Notes under the pieces: model-generated | The model's input: only the letters and a program-made list of their open reading frames with translations | Told to the model about the DNA's origin: nothing | The model's database searches: none | Position numbers and translations under genes: made by a program | Shown: positions 33,478 through 43,800 of the stretch, piece by piece | Layout: every line of letters starts with the position of its first letter | Position numbering within the stretch: position 1 is the first letter of the stretch | Source of the DNA: Pleomorphochaeta sp963678575 | GTDB lineage: Bacteria; Spirochaetota; Spirochaetia; Sphaerochaetales; Sphaerochaetaceae | Assembly (NCBI GenBank): GCA_963678575.2 | Contig: CAXXHV010000001.1 | Coordinates: 310,001 to 374,000 of the forward strand | DNA: 64,000 nt | Reading direction: 5' to 3'

Positions 33478-33963
33478 ATGATAAACAAAGTTGCAATACT
33501 GATGGGTAGTCTAAGTGACATTGATAAAGTAAAAGGAGCTTTTACAATATTAAAGGAACTGCAAATTCCTTATGATGTGAAAGTGTTGAGTGCACATAGA
33601 ACAACTATGGAAACACTTGATTTTGCTTTAAGTGCCCAAGAGAAATATAGTGTTATAATTTGTGCTGCTGGTATGGCTGCACATTTAGCTGGGATAGTTG
33701 CAGCTAATACATTATTACCTGTTATTGCAATACCAATCTCTTCTACTTTAAATGGACTTGATGCATTACTCTCAAGTGTACAAATGCCAAGTGGGATTCC
33801 TGTAGCCACTGTGGCCATTGATGGGAGCAAAAATGCGGCTCTTCTTAGTGCTCAGATAATTGCTTTAGATAATGATGAGGTTTTATCACGTCTAATTGCT
33901 TTTAGAAAACAGAATAAAAAATCTTCATTAGAAGCAAATGATAAATTAAATGAAATCCTGTAA
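33478..33963 (+). CDS. purE: N5-carboxyaminoimidazole ribonucleotide mutase (class I PurE)
   Basis: The 161-residue protein has the class I pattern: AILMGSLSDIDKV, LSAHRTT, AAGMAAHLAGIVAA, LNGLDALLSSVQMPSGIPVATVAI and NAALLSAQI. Class I PurE normally needs PurK to supply N5-CAIR, but no purK is in the window. First gene of a nine-gene purine operon; a terminator hairpin overlaps its stop codon and separates it from purC. Confidence 0.93.
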   Translation: MINKVAILMGSLSDIDKVKGAFTILKELQIPYDVKVLSAHRTTMETLDFALSAQEKYSVIICAAGMAAHLAGIVAANTLLPVIAIPISSTLNGLDALLSSVQMPSGIPVATVAIDGSKNAALLSAQIIALDNDEVLSRLIAFRKQNKKSSLEANDKLNEIL

Positions 33964-33983
33964 TAAAATTACGGGATTTTTTT
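33953..33983 (+). terminator. Intrinsic terminator/attenuator between purE and purC
   Basis: AAATCCTGTAA (33953-33963) pairs with TTACGGGATTT (33969-33979), with one G-U pair and a 5-nt loop, and runs into seven T's. The purE stop codon forms the top of the left arm. It lies only about 5 nt before the purC ribosome binding site, inside the operon. Confidence 0.75.
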
Positions 33984-33998
33984 ATTGGAGAAAATATA

Positions 33999-34709
33999 AT
34001 GGAAAAAGTGGTTTTAATGTATCAAGGGAAGGCAAAGAAAGTCTATCAAACTGAGAATGAAAATTTTTGTATTGTTGATTATACAGATTCAGCTACAGCT
34101 TTCAATGGGATTAAAAAAGGCACAATAACAAATAAAGGTGCAATAAATAATCAACTTAGTAATTATTTTATGAAGGAATTAGAAGAACAAGGGATTCCTA
34201 CTCACTTTGTTGAACAAATCAGTGAACGAGAAACAATCGTAAAGAAATTAAAAATTATACCATTAGAAGTAATAGTAAGAAATATTGTTGCAGGTTCTTT
34301 ATCTAAAAGATTAGGGATTGAAGAAGGTTTTGAATTAAAAAATCCAATTATAGAATTTTGTTATAAAGAAGATAGTTTAAATGACCCAATGCTTAATATC
34401 TCTCATATAACCACTTTAGAAATTGCAACAAAAGATGAAATTGACTTATTAACAGATTATAGTTTGAAGATAAATGATTTTATTAAGAGAGAATTACTAG
34501 ATAAAGGAATTATTCTCGTAGATTTTAAATTAGAATTTGGTAAAGATTCAGATAATAAAATTTATTTAGCTGATGAAATTTCTCCTGATACTTGTCGCTT
34601 CTGGGATTTAGAAACTAGAAAAAAATTAGATAAAGATAGATTTAGAAGAGATTTAGGTCAGGTTGAAGATGCATATCAAGAAGTAATTTCTAGGATTATT
34701 AATAAATAA
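33999..34709 (+). CDS. purC: SAICAR synthetase
   Basis: The 236-residue protein begins MYQGKAKKVYQT and contains PLEVIVRNIVAGSLSKRLG, ILVDFKLEFGKD and LADEISPDTCRFWD, the family signatures. It joins CAIR and aspartate with ATP. Ribosome binding site GGAG lies 9 nt before ATG. Its stop overlaps the purF start by 1 nt. Confidence 0.96.
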   Translation: MEKVVLMYQGKAKKVYQTENENFCIVDYTDSATAFNGIKKGTITNKGAINNQLSNYFMKELEEQGIPTHFVEQISERETIVKKLKIIPLEVIVRNIVAGSLSKRLGIEEGFELKNPIIEFCYKEDSLNDPMLNISHITTLEIATKDEIDLLTDYSLKINDFIKRELLDKGIILVDFKLEFGKDSDNKIYLADEISPDTCRFWDLETRKKLDKDRFRRDLGQVEDAYQEVISRIINK

Positions 34710-36118
34710 TGTTTAATAAAATTAAAGAAGAATGTGGTGTTTTTGCAATAAGTGAAGCTGATGATGATCTAGATATTGTAAACACTAGTTATCTTGCTCT
34801 CTATGCTTTACAGCATAGAGGTCAAGAAGGGTGTGGTATTTGTGTAAATAATAAAAACTCTATATCGCTATATAAAGATATTGGTTTAGTAAGTGAAGTA
34901 TTTACCAAAAGAAATTTAGACAAGTTGCCAAAAACTTCTATATCAATTGCACATGTTAGATATGGTACCACTGGTGATAATAATCGAGCTAATGTTCAGC
35001 CTCTTGTTGTTAATCACAAAGAAGGTAATATGGCTTTAGCTCATAATGGAAATTTGGTTAATGACCATACTCTACGGGATAAATTAGAATCAAAAGGTTT
35101 AATTTTTCAAACAACAAGTGACAGTGAAGTTATAGCTTATCTAATTACTAAAAATAGATTAAAAAGTTCTTCAATTGAAGAAGCAATTGAAAAAACTATG
35201 TATGAAATCAAAGGGGCTTATTCTCTTGTAATAATGACACCTTATAAATTAATTGTTGCTCGAGATCCAAGAGGCTTTAGACCTTTGGTAATGGGGAAAT
35301 TAAAAGATCGATATGTTTTTGCAAGTGAAACTTGTGCCTTAGATGCAATAAATGCTTCATATATACGAAGTGTTGAACCAGGTGAAATAATAAGCATAAA
35401 TAAAGGACAGATAAAATCAATAACAACACATTGCAATAAATATAAAAGAAGTTTGTGTGTTTTTGAATTATTATATTTTAGTAGACCTGATAGTAAAATT
35501 GATGATATTGATGTTCTTGATGCAAGATTAAAAGCTGGAGAGTTTTTATATACCGAGAATAAAATAGATGCAGATGTTGTTATAGGAGTTCCTGACTCAG
35601 GACTATTATCAGCAATAGGATATTCTCGGGCTAGTGGAATAAATTATGGTGTTGGTTTGATTAAAAACAAATACATAGGAAGAACTTTTATTCAGCCAAA
35701 ACAAACGCAAAGAGACTCTTCAGTTCAAATAAAATTAAATGTTGTTAAATCTGTTATTGAAGGAAAAAGGGTTGTTTTAATTGACGATTCAATTGTTCGT
35801 GGAACTACTAGTGTTCGAATTGTTAAATTATTAAGAGATGCTGGAGCAAAAGAAGTTCATTTTAGATCGTCTGCCCCAATGTTTTTGAACCCTTGCTATT
35901 TTGGAACTGATATTGATAGTAAAGAGAATTTGTTTGCTTATAAACATACAAAAGAAGAGATGAAAGATATTTTGAATGTTGATTCTCTTGAATTTTTAAG
36001 TGTCGAAAATGTTGTTAAATTAGCAAAAGATAATATTGGATATTGTACTGCCTGTTTTAGTGGTAAATATCCAATAAAACCAAAAACTGAAAGAAGTAAA
36101 TCTCACTTAGAACAATGA
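34709..36118 (+). CDS. purF: Amidophosphoribosyltransferase, Fe-S type
   Basis: The 469-residue protein has a short propeptide before the catalytic cysteine (MFNKIKEE then CGVFAI), the glutaminase motif AHNGNLVN, and the PRPP loop VVLIDDSIVRGTTS. Cysteines equivalent to the four [4Fe-4S] ligands of Bacillus PurF appear in RSLCVFELLYFSRPDS, NPCYFGTD and YCTACFSGKYP. It commits PRPP to purine synthesis; the cluster makes it oxygen-sensitive, which fits an anaerobe. Confidence 0.95.
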   Translation: MFNKIKEECGVFAISEADDDLDIVNTSYLALYALQHRGQEGCGICVNNKNSISLYKDIGLVSEVFTKRNLDKLPKTSISIAHVRYGTTGDNNRANVQPLVVNHKEGNMALAHNGNLVNDHTLRDKLESKGLIFQTTSDSEVIAYLITKNRLKSSSIEEAIEKTMYEIKGAYSLVIMTPYKLIVARDPRGFRPLVMGKLKDRYVFASETCALDAINASYIRSVEPGEIISINKGQIKSITTHCNKYKRSLCVFELLYFSRPDSKIDDIDVLDARLKAGEFLYTENKIDADVVIGVPDSGLLSAIGYSRASGINYGVGLIKNKYIGRTFIQPKQTQRDSSVQIKLNVVKSVIEGKRVVLIDDSIVRGTTSVRIVKLLRDAGAKEVHFRSSAPMFLNPCYFGTDIDSKENLFAYKHTKEEMKDILNVDSLEFLSVENVVKLAKDNIGYCTACFSGKYPIKPKTERSKSHLEQ

Positions 36119-36125
36119 GGAAATT

Positions 36126-37142
36126 ATGAAGACTAATGAAATGTATAAAGAAGCTGGTGTAAATTTAGATGCTGGATATGAGAGCGTAAAACTAATAAAG
36201 GAAAGAGTAAAAAAAACATATAATCAGAATGTATTGAGCTCTTTAGGAGGTTTTGCTTCTTTATATAAGCTAGATCTCAATAACATTAAAGAACCAATTT
36301 TAGTTAGTGGAACAGATGGTGTTGGAACAAAATTAAAATTAGCTTTTTTAGCCGATAAATTCGATACTATTGGTATTGATTGTGTTGCAATGTGTGTAAA
36401 TGATATTGTATGCACTGGTGCAAAACCATTATTTTTCCTTGATTATATTGCTGTAGGTAAAAACAATCCAATACAAATAGAAAGTATAGTTAAAGGGATG
36501 TGTGATGGATGTATTGAAGCTAATTGTAGTTTAGTAGGTGGAGAAACTGCTGAAATGCCAGGCTTTTATAAAGCTGGTGAATTTGATGTAGCTGGTTTTG
36601 CAACAGGGGTTGTTGATAAAGATAAAATAATTGATGGAAAAAATATTAAAGAAGGTGATTTAATTATTGCAATCCCTTCTTCTGGAGTTCATTCAAATGG
36701 TTTTTCATTGATTAGAAAAATATTTCATACAAAAGAATCTTTATTTGAAGTGTATGACAATTTAGATTCTCCAATTATAGATTATTTATTAAAGCCAACA
36801 AGAATTTATGTAAAAGATATTCTTAATTTATTAAAATATATTGATATTAAAGGCATTTCTCACATAACAGGAGGCGGTTTTTATGAAAATATTCCAAGGT
36901 CTATAAAAGATGGATTTTGTGCTAAAATTTATAAAGATAATATAATTATTCCTGAAGTATTTAAAACAATACAAAAAGTAGGCAATTTAGATGAAGAAAC
37001 AATGTTTAATACTTTTAATCAGGGTGTGGGATTAACTTTAATAATTGATAAGAAATATAAAGATATTGTTCAAAAGAATATTAATGATAGTTATGTAATT
37101 GGTGAGATTGTCTGTGGTGAGGAAAAATTAATTTTATGTTAA
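36126..37142 (+). CDS. purM: AIR synthetase (FGAM cyclo-ligase)
   Basis: The 338-residue protein matches PurM: YKEAGVNLDAGYESVKLIK, VSGTDGVGTKLKLAF, DCVAMCVNDIVCTGAKPLFFLDY, GGETAEMPGFY and HITGGGFYENIPR. It closes the imidazole ring. The 3' end overlaps purN by 7 nt. Confidence 0.96.
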   Translation: MKTNEMYKEAGVNLDAGYESVKLIKERVKKTYNQNVLSSLGGFASLYKLDLNNIKEPILVSGTDGVGTKLKLAFLADKFDTIGIDCVAMCVNDIVCTGAKPLFFLDYIAVGKNNPIQIESIVKGMCDGCIEANCSLVGGETAEMPGFYKAGEFDVAGFATGVVDKDKIIDGKNIKEGDLIIAIPSSGVHSNGFSLIRKIFHTKESLFEVYDNLDSPIIDYLLKPTRIYVKDILNLLKYIDIKGISHITGGGFYENIPRSIKDGFCAKIYKDNIIIPEVFKTIQKVGNLDEETMFNTFNQGVGLTLIIDKKYKDIVQKNINDSYVIGEIVCGEEKLILC

Positions 37143-37717
37143 AGGTTGCAATATTAGTATCAGGCTCTGGAACTAATTTGAGAGCTATATTAAAAGAAAA
37201 AGCTTTAGGTAATCTTGAGAGAGTAAAAATATCTTGTGTAATTAGTAATAATCAAAATGCTTATGCTCTAACAATTGCAAAACAATATAATCTTAAAACT
37301 TATTATATTGAATATAATAAAACGGATTTTGAAAAAAACTTATTATTAACCTTAAAAAATGAGCAAATAGATTTAGTTGTGTTAGCAGGATTTATAAAAA
37401 TCCTTTCACCTTCTTTTTTTATTTCATATAATAAACCAATAATTAATGTACATCCTTCCTTAATTCCAAGTTTTTGTGGAAAAGGTTATTATGGATTAAA
37501 AGTACATCAAGCAGCGCTTGATAAAGGGGTTAAAGTAAGTGGAGCTACAGTTCATTATGTAAATGATGTTCCCGATGGAGGGAAAATTATTTTACAAAAG
37601 GCTGTTGAAGTAAGAGATGATGATGATGCCCAAGCTCTTCAAAAAAGAATAATGGAAGAGGCAGAATGGGTATTATTACCTCAAGCGATTGATTTATTAT
37701 CAAAGGAAGTTTTATGA
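37136..37717 (+). CDS. purN: GAR transformylase
   Basis: The 193-residue protein has LVSGSGTNLRAIL, NVHPSLIPSFCGKGYYG (with the catalytic Asn/His pair) and VSGATVHYVNDVPDGGKII. It transfers a formyl group from 10-formyl-THF to GAR. Overlaps both neighbours by a few bases. Confidence 0.95.
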   Translation: MLKVAILVSGSGTNLRAILKEKALGNLERVKISCVISNNQNAYALTIAKQYNLKTYYIEYNKTDFEKNLLLTLKNEQIDLVVLAGFIKILSPSFFISYNKPIINVHPSLIPSFCGKGYYGLKVHQAALDKGVKVSGATVHYVNDVPDGGKIILQKAVEVRDDDDAQALQKRIMEEAEWVLLPQAIDLLSKEVL

Positions 37718-38421
37718 TTAATATTTTAGATTATTTTTCAAATTCAGATTATCCAGGAAGGAATATTACTGTTGGTAAAATGAATGATGGAGCTATTTTT
37801 TTCTGTTATGGGATTATGGGAAGAAGTGAGCATTCAAAAAATAGAATTTTTGTTAAAGAAAAGAATATTGTAAAAACAAAAGCATATAATGAGGCTCTAT
37901 TAAAAGATCCTTCATTGATTATATATAATGCTGTAATTCCAATCAAAAATGGATACATTGTTACAAATGGGGATCAAAGTGATACTATTTTAGAATATCT
38001 AAATAGAAAAAAAGCATTTGAAGATTCTTTGAGAACTAGAGCTTTTGAAAATGATGCTCCAAACTATACGCCAAGAATAAGTGCTTTACTTAAATTTAAA
38101 GATGATGAGTTAAAGAAGGTTGAATTTTCAATTTTAAAAAGAGGAAGTTTTGGAGGAGTAAGAAGATTTTTCTATGATTATGAGAAAATAGAACCAAATA
38201 CTGCTCTTGTTATAAATACTTATAGTGAAAATACTAATCCATTAAAACCTTTTGTTGGAGAACCTATTGAAGTTTCAATACCAAAAACTACAGATATAAA
38301 TGAATTAACAAATATTATTTTTGATTCACAAAATAGTGATAATAGAATTTCATTATATGGATTAAAATATAAAAAAAACGCTATTGAAGATATTATTATA
38401 AATACTAATAAGGATAATTAA
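37714..38421 (+). CDS. IMP cyclohydrolase, archaeal PurO-type family
   Basis: The 235-residue protein resembles the IMP cyclohydrolase family related to archaeal PurO: NSDYPGRNITVGKMNDG near the start, the AYNEALLKDPSLIIYNAV region and PRISALLKF. It would close FAICAR to IMP, the step done by the N-terminal half of PurH in most bacteria. Its place directly before a PurH-type transformylase that lacks this half supports the call. Confidence 0.8.
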   Translation: MINILDYFSNSDYPGRNITVGKMNDGAIFFCYGIMGRSEHSKNRIFVKEKNIVKTKAYNEALLKDPSLIIYNAVIPIKNGYIVTNGDQSDTILEYLNRKKAFEDSLRTRAFENDAPNYTPRISALLKFKDDELKKVEFSILKRGSFGGVRRFFYDYEKIEPNTALVINTYSENTNPLKPFVGEPIEVSIPKTTDINELTNIIFDSQNSDNRISLYGLKYKKNAIEDIIINTNKDN

Positions 38422-38422
38422 A

Positions 38423-39589
38423 ATGGATACTATTAAATTAAAATATGGATGTAATCCGCATCAAAAAAATGCTCAAGTTTACTGTGAAAAATTACCAATT
38501 AAAGTGCTCAATGGAAATCCTGGATATATTAATCTTATGGATGCTTTAAATAGTTATCAATTAGTAAGAGAATTAGATATTTCCTTAAATTTACCTGCTG
38601 CGGCATCTTTTAAGCATATAAGTCCCGCTGGAGCCGCCGTTTATTATCCTTTGAATGATGATGAAAAGAAAATGTATTTTGTAAAAGAAGAATTAAGTGA
38701 ACTAGCTGTAGCATATACAAGAAGTCGTGGAGCAGATAGACTTTCTTCTTTTGGTGATTTTGTTGCCTTATCAAGAGAATGTGATGAAAGTACCGCAAGA
38801 TGTATTAATAAAGAAGTTTCAGATGGTGTTATTGCACCTTCATATAGTGATAAAGCTTTAGCTATTTTAAAGAAAAAAAGAAAGGGTGCTTATACTGTTA
38901 TTCAAATTGATAAAGACTATATTGCTCCTAAAAAAGAAAAAAGAGAAATTTTTGGTATTACTTTTGAAATGGATAGAAATGATGTTATTTTTGATAAATC
39001 CTATTTAGAAAATATAGTAACTGAAAAAAAAGAGTTTCCTCAAAGTGCAATAATTGATTTAATTGTAGCTACCATTGCTGTAAAATATACTCAATCTAAT
39101 TCAGTATGTTACTCATATAGAGGACAAACAATAGGAGTTGGTGCTGGTGGGCAAAGCCGAATTCATTGTACTCGTTTAGCCGCAGAAAAAAGTGATAGAT
39201 GGTTGCTTAGAATGCATCCTAAAGTATTAAACCTGCCTTTTAAAGAAAAATTATCCAGAAATACTAAAGATAATGTTATTGAACAATATTTAAATGAAAA
39301 AAGAGAAATAGATTTATTTAATGAAGAGACTTTAAATTTATATTTTAATGATAAAGTTGAAGTTTTAAGTGAAAAAGAAAAAGAAGATTATTTAAAAAAT
39401 ATTAATTCTATTTGCCTATCATCTGATGCTTTCTTCCCTTTTGAAGATAATATTTATAGAGCAAAAAGAAGCGGGGTAAGTTATATAGTTCAACCTGGTG
39501 GCTCTATTAGGGATGAAGAAGTTATAAAAGCTTGTAATGATTTAGATATAGTAATGGCTTTTAGCAATTTAAGATTATTCCATCATTAG
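38423..39589 (+). CDS. AICAR transformylase without cyclohydrolase domain
   Basis: The 388-residue protein matches the transformylase part of PurH: KLKYGCNPHQKNAQVY, AAASFKHISPAGAAV, SRGADRLSSFGDFVAL, GVGAGGQSRIHCTRLA and the end SYIVQPGGSIRDEEVI. It lacks the N-terminal IMP-cyclohydrolase domain, which the upstream gene supplies as a separate protein. It formylates AICAR with 10-formyl-THF. Confidence 0.9.
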   Translation: MDTIKLKYGCNPHQKNAQVYCEKLPIKVLNGNPGYINLMDALNSYQLVRELDISLNLPAAASFKHISPAGAAVYYPLNDDEKKMYFVKEELSELAVAYTRSRGADRLSSFGDFVALSRECDESTARCINKEVSDGVIAPSYSDKALAILKKKRKGAYTVIQIDKDYIAPKKEKREIFGITFEMDRNDVIFDKSYLENIVTEKKEFPQSAIIDLIVATIAVKYTQSNSVCYSYRGQTIGVGAGGQSRIHCTRLAAEKSDRWLLRMHPKVLNLPFKEKLSRNTKDNVIEQYLNEKREIDLFNEETLNLYFNDKVEVLSEKEKEDYLKNINSICLSSDAFFPFEDNIYRAKRSGVSYIVQPGGSIRDEEVIKACNDLDIVMAFSNLRLFHH

Positions 39590-39599
39590 GAGTTTTAGG

Positions 39600-40865
39600 G
39601 TGAATATTTTAATTGTAGGCGGTGGTGGTAGAGAAGATGCCATAATTTGTAAATTATTGGAAAATAAAACTATTGATAAAATATTTGCCCTACCTGGCCC
39701 TGGTATAAAAAGAGATAGAGTTATTAATATAGATATTCAAGTAACTGAATTTGATAAAATAATTGAATTTTGTAAATCTAATATTATTGATTTTGCTATA
39801 GTTTCTCCTGATAATCCTTTGGTATTAGGATTAGTAGACGAAATTCAAAAATTAAATATATTAACTTTCGGACCTAATAAAAGAGCTGCTATTATCGAAG
39901 GGAGTAAAAATTTCTCAAAAGAATTAATGAAAAAGTACGACATTCCAACAGCAGCTTATAAGGTATTTAAAGATAGCAAAAAAGCTATAAGCTATCTCAA
40001 TCAATGTTCTTTCCCAATTGTAATTAAGGCTGATGGTTTAGCATTTGGAAAGGGTGTTGTTATTTGTGAATCAAAGTTAATGGCTGTAGATACAATTATT
40101 GATTTTCTTGATAATAAAAAATTTAATTCTAGTAGTTCAAAAATAATTATTGAAGAATTTTTAAACGGATATGAAGTTTCTATTCTAGCCTTTTGCGATG
40201 GAAATACCTTGAAACCTTTAGTTTCATCTATGGATCATAAAAGAATATATGATAATGATGAGGGGCTTAATACTGGAGGAATGGGAGTTGTTGCTCCAAA
40301 TCCCTATTATACAAAAGAAATAGAACAATATTGTTGGGATAATATTTTTATTAAAACAATTAATGCCATGAAATCAGAAAATAGAGAATTTAAAGGTTGT
40401 CTATATTTTGGTTTAATTGTTGATGATAAAAAAGCAAAAGTAATTGAATATAATTGTCGATTTGGAGATCCTGAAACTCAAGCTGTTTTACCATTATTAG
40501 AAAGTGATTTACTAACAATAATGATGGCCTGTGCTAAGGGTAATATAGCCCCAATTGAAGTTAAGCTTAGTAATAAGGCCTCATGTAATCTTGTAGTTGC
40601 AAGTGGGGGGTATCCACTTTCATATGAAAAAAATAAGAAAATTGTAATTAATAAATTAAAATATAGTAATGTTTTTTATTCAGGTGTGAAAAGTGTTGAT
40701 GAGTCTTTATTTAGTAATGGCGGTAGAGTTTTAAGTATTACTTCAGTTTCAAATAATTTAGAACAAGCTATTAAAAATGTATATCAAGATGTGAAAAACA
40801 TTGAATTCGATAATATGTATTATAGAAATGATATTGGGCAAAAAGCATTAGGAAAATTAAAGTAG
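39600..40865 (+). CDS. purD: GAR synthetase
   Basis: The 421-residue ATP-grasp protein begins NILIVGGGGREDAII and has FPIVIKADGLAFGKGVVI, SSMDHKRIYDNDEGLNTGGM and ECNCRFGDPETQ-type motif EYNCRFGDPETQAVLP. It uses a GTG start at 39600, with AGGAG 7 nt upstream. It joins phosphoribosylamine and glycine. Confidence 0.95.
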   Translation: MNILIVGGGGREDAIICKLLENKTIDKIFALPGPGIKRDRVINIDIQVTEFDKIIEFCKSNIIDFAIVSPDNPLVLGLVDEIQKLNILTFGPNKRAAIIEGSKNFSKELMKKYDIPTAAYKVFKDSKKAISYLNQCSFPIVIKADGLAFGKGVVICESKLMAVDTIIDFLDNKKFNSSSSKIIIEEFLNGYEVSILAFCDGNTLKPLVSSMDHKRIYDNDEGLNTGGMGVVAPNPYYTKEIEQYCWDNIFIKTINAMKSENREFKGCLYFGLIVDDKKAKVIEYNCRFGDPETQAVLPLLESDLLTIMMACAKGNIAPIEVKLSNKASCNLVVASGGYPLSYEKNKKIVINKLKYSNVFYSGVKSVDESLFSNGGRVLSITSVSNNLEQAIKNVYQDVKNIEFDNMYYRNDIGQKALGKLK

Positions 40866-40871
40866 GGTAAT

Positions 40872-43800
40872 ATGGTTAAAACTGTTTATGTTAAAAAGAA
40901 AGATAATTTTAAAGACGATATTTTAAAAGATGATTTAAATTTATTATTAAATGTTAATATTGAAAAATTAATTACATATAATCGATATGAAGTTGAAGGA
41001 TTAGATGATGATTTGTTTGAAAAAAGCATTAAATATATTTTTAGTGAAATAAATTTGGATGATATCTTCTTTGAATTGCCAAAGAGTCAAATTTTATTTG
41101 CAATAGAATTACTAGATGGTCAATTCGATCAAAGAGCTGATTCAGCAGAAAAATGTATAGCTCTATTATGCTCTAATACTAATATTAAGATACGTTACAC
41201 CACAATATATGCTATTGAAGGAGATTTGAATTCTTCTGAAATACAAAAACTTAAAAAGTATTTAATTAATCCGGTTGAAGCGAAAGAAGCTAGTTTAATC
41301 CCAAGAGCTACATTAAAAAATATTTCAAAAGAAAAAATTAATATAACTATTTTAGATGACTTTATTAATTTTAATGATTCTAAATTAATTGAGGTTTTAG
41401 ATGAATTTTCATTAGCTATGGATATCGATGATTTAAAATTATTTCAAACTTATTTTATAAATGAAAAGAGAAATCCTAGTTTAACAGAATTAAAAGTGGT
41501 TGATACTTATTGGAGTGATCATTGTAGACATACAACTTTTAATACTATTTTTAATGATGTTATGATTGAAGATGATGAGGTTAATAAAACCTATAACGAT
41601 TATTTATTGTCAAAAAAGAAGATTAATTCAAATAAACCCAATTCATTAATGGACATCGCAACTATAGCTTCAAAAACTTTAAAAAAAGATGGATTTGTAC
41701 AAGCTGAAGAAGTTAGTGATGAAATTAATGCTTGTTCTATAAATATTAAAGTTGATGTAGATAACAAAGATGAAGATTATTTATTATTATTTAAAAATGA
41801 AACACATAATCATCCTACTGAAATAGAACCTTTTGGTGGCGCTGCAACCTGTATTGGTGGAGCAATAAGAGATCCATTATCATCTAGAGCTTATGTTTAT
41901 CAAGCTATGAGGATAAGTGGCTGTTCAGATCCTAGAGAAGCTTTTAATCAAACAATGGAGAATAAATTACCCCAAAGAACAATTGCAAAAGTTTCTGCTA
42001 AGGGTAATAGTAGTTATGGTAATCAAATAGGCTTGGCTACTTCTCATGTTAAAGAATTTTATCATGATGGATATAAAGCTAAACATCTAGAATTAGGAGC
42101 TGTTATCGCAGCAACGAAAAAAGAAAATGTAATAAGAGAAATTCCTGAAAGGGGTGATGTTGTAATTTTATTGGGTGGAAGAACTGGTAGGGATGGAATT
42201 GGTGGAGCTACTGGATCTTCAAAATCTCATAATACTCAATCTCTTGAAACTTGTAGTGCTGAAGTACAAAAAGGAAATGCAATTGAAGAGCGAAAACTTC
42301 AAAGATTGTTTAGAAAAAAAGAAGTAACAACATTAATTAAAAGATGTAATGATTTTGGTGCTGGTGGTGTTTGTGTTGCAATTGGAGAATTAGCCCCTTC
42401 ATTAAAAATTGAATTAGATAAAGTTCCTTTAAAATATGAAAATTTAAAAGTAGAAGAAATTGCTATTAGTGAATCTCAAGAAAGAATGGCTATTGTAGTA
42501 AGAGAAAAAGATATTCCTTTTATAATTAATGAAGCTAATAAAGAAAATATTGAAGCAACAGTAGTCGCAAAAGTGGAAGATGATAATAAATTAGTCATGA
42601 CTTATAATAATGAAGTTGTTGTTTCTATTTCTAGAGATTTCTTAGATACTAATGGTAGTAAAAAATATGCAGACGTTTATATATTGGAAGAAGATAAATC
42701 AGTTTTATATAATAGTAGTAAAGAAATGAAGGTTAATGAAGCTTTGTTCCAAATGTATAGTGACTTAGACTTCTGTTCTCAAAAGGGGTTAAGTAATATT
42801 TTTGATTCTACAATAGGTGCTTCAAGTGTTTTAATGCCTTATGGAGGAAAATATCAAAATTCAAAAGAACAAGTAATGTGTGCTAAAATTCCAGTAGATG
42901 GTAATACAAATACAGTTTCTTTGATGAGTTACGGTTTTGATCCAAAAATAATGGAAAAAACTCCATATAAAGGAAGCTATTTATCAGTTGTGAGTTCAGT
43001 TTCAAAACTGATTGCTAGTGGAGCTTCACTAGATAGTATTTATTTATCATTACAAGAATATTTTCCTTCTGTTAAAAATGATAGTAAAAAATGGGGTAAT
43101 GTTACGTCAGCTCTTTTAGGCTCTTACAAAGCACAAATGGATTTAAAAATTGGCGCTATTGGTGGGAAAGATTCAATGAGTGGAACTTATGAGAATTTGG
43201 ATGTTCCAAATACTTTGGTTTCTTTTGCAGTTGGTGTTACAAAAGTAAATTCAGTAAAACCTTCTTTATTTATGAAAACTAAGACAACTTTAATTTTACT
43301 TCCAATAGAAAAAAATATTAGAAATTATTTTTTAAAAATTACCGAAATTATTAAATCTCAAAATATTCTATCTTCTTATTCCTTAACGAGAGGTTTATTA
43401 CTTGAGGCTTTATCTCAAATGAGTTTTGGAAATAGAATTGGTGTTAAAATCTATGATAATATTGATATTTTTAATGCTAAAATAGGGTCAATTCTGATTG
43501 AAGTAGATAATTTTGAAGTTATTAAAAAACAATTAATGGAAAAAGGCATTAATTATGTAGAAATTGGTAAAACTATAGAAAAAAATATATTTAAATATAA
43601 AGATGAAGAAATTGACTTATTTAAATTAGAAAATATTTCAAAAAATGTATTAGAGAAGGTATATCCAACAATTGTTGAACAAAAAAAATGTGATTTTAAA
43701 AACATTGATTTTTGTAAAAAAGATATTACTTTTGCTAAAAATAAATTAGCAAAACCTAGAGTTATCATTCCTGTGTTTTTTGGAACAAATTGTGAAATCG

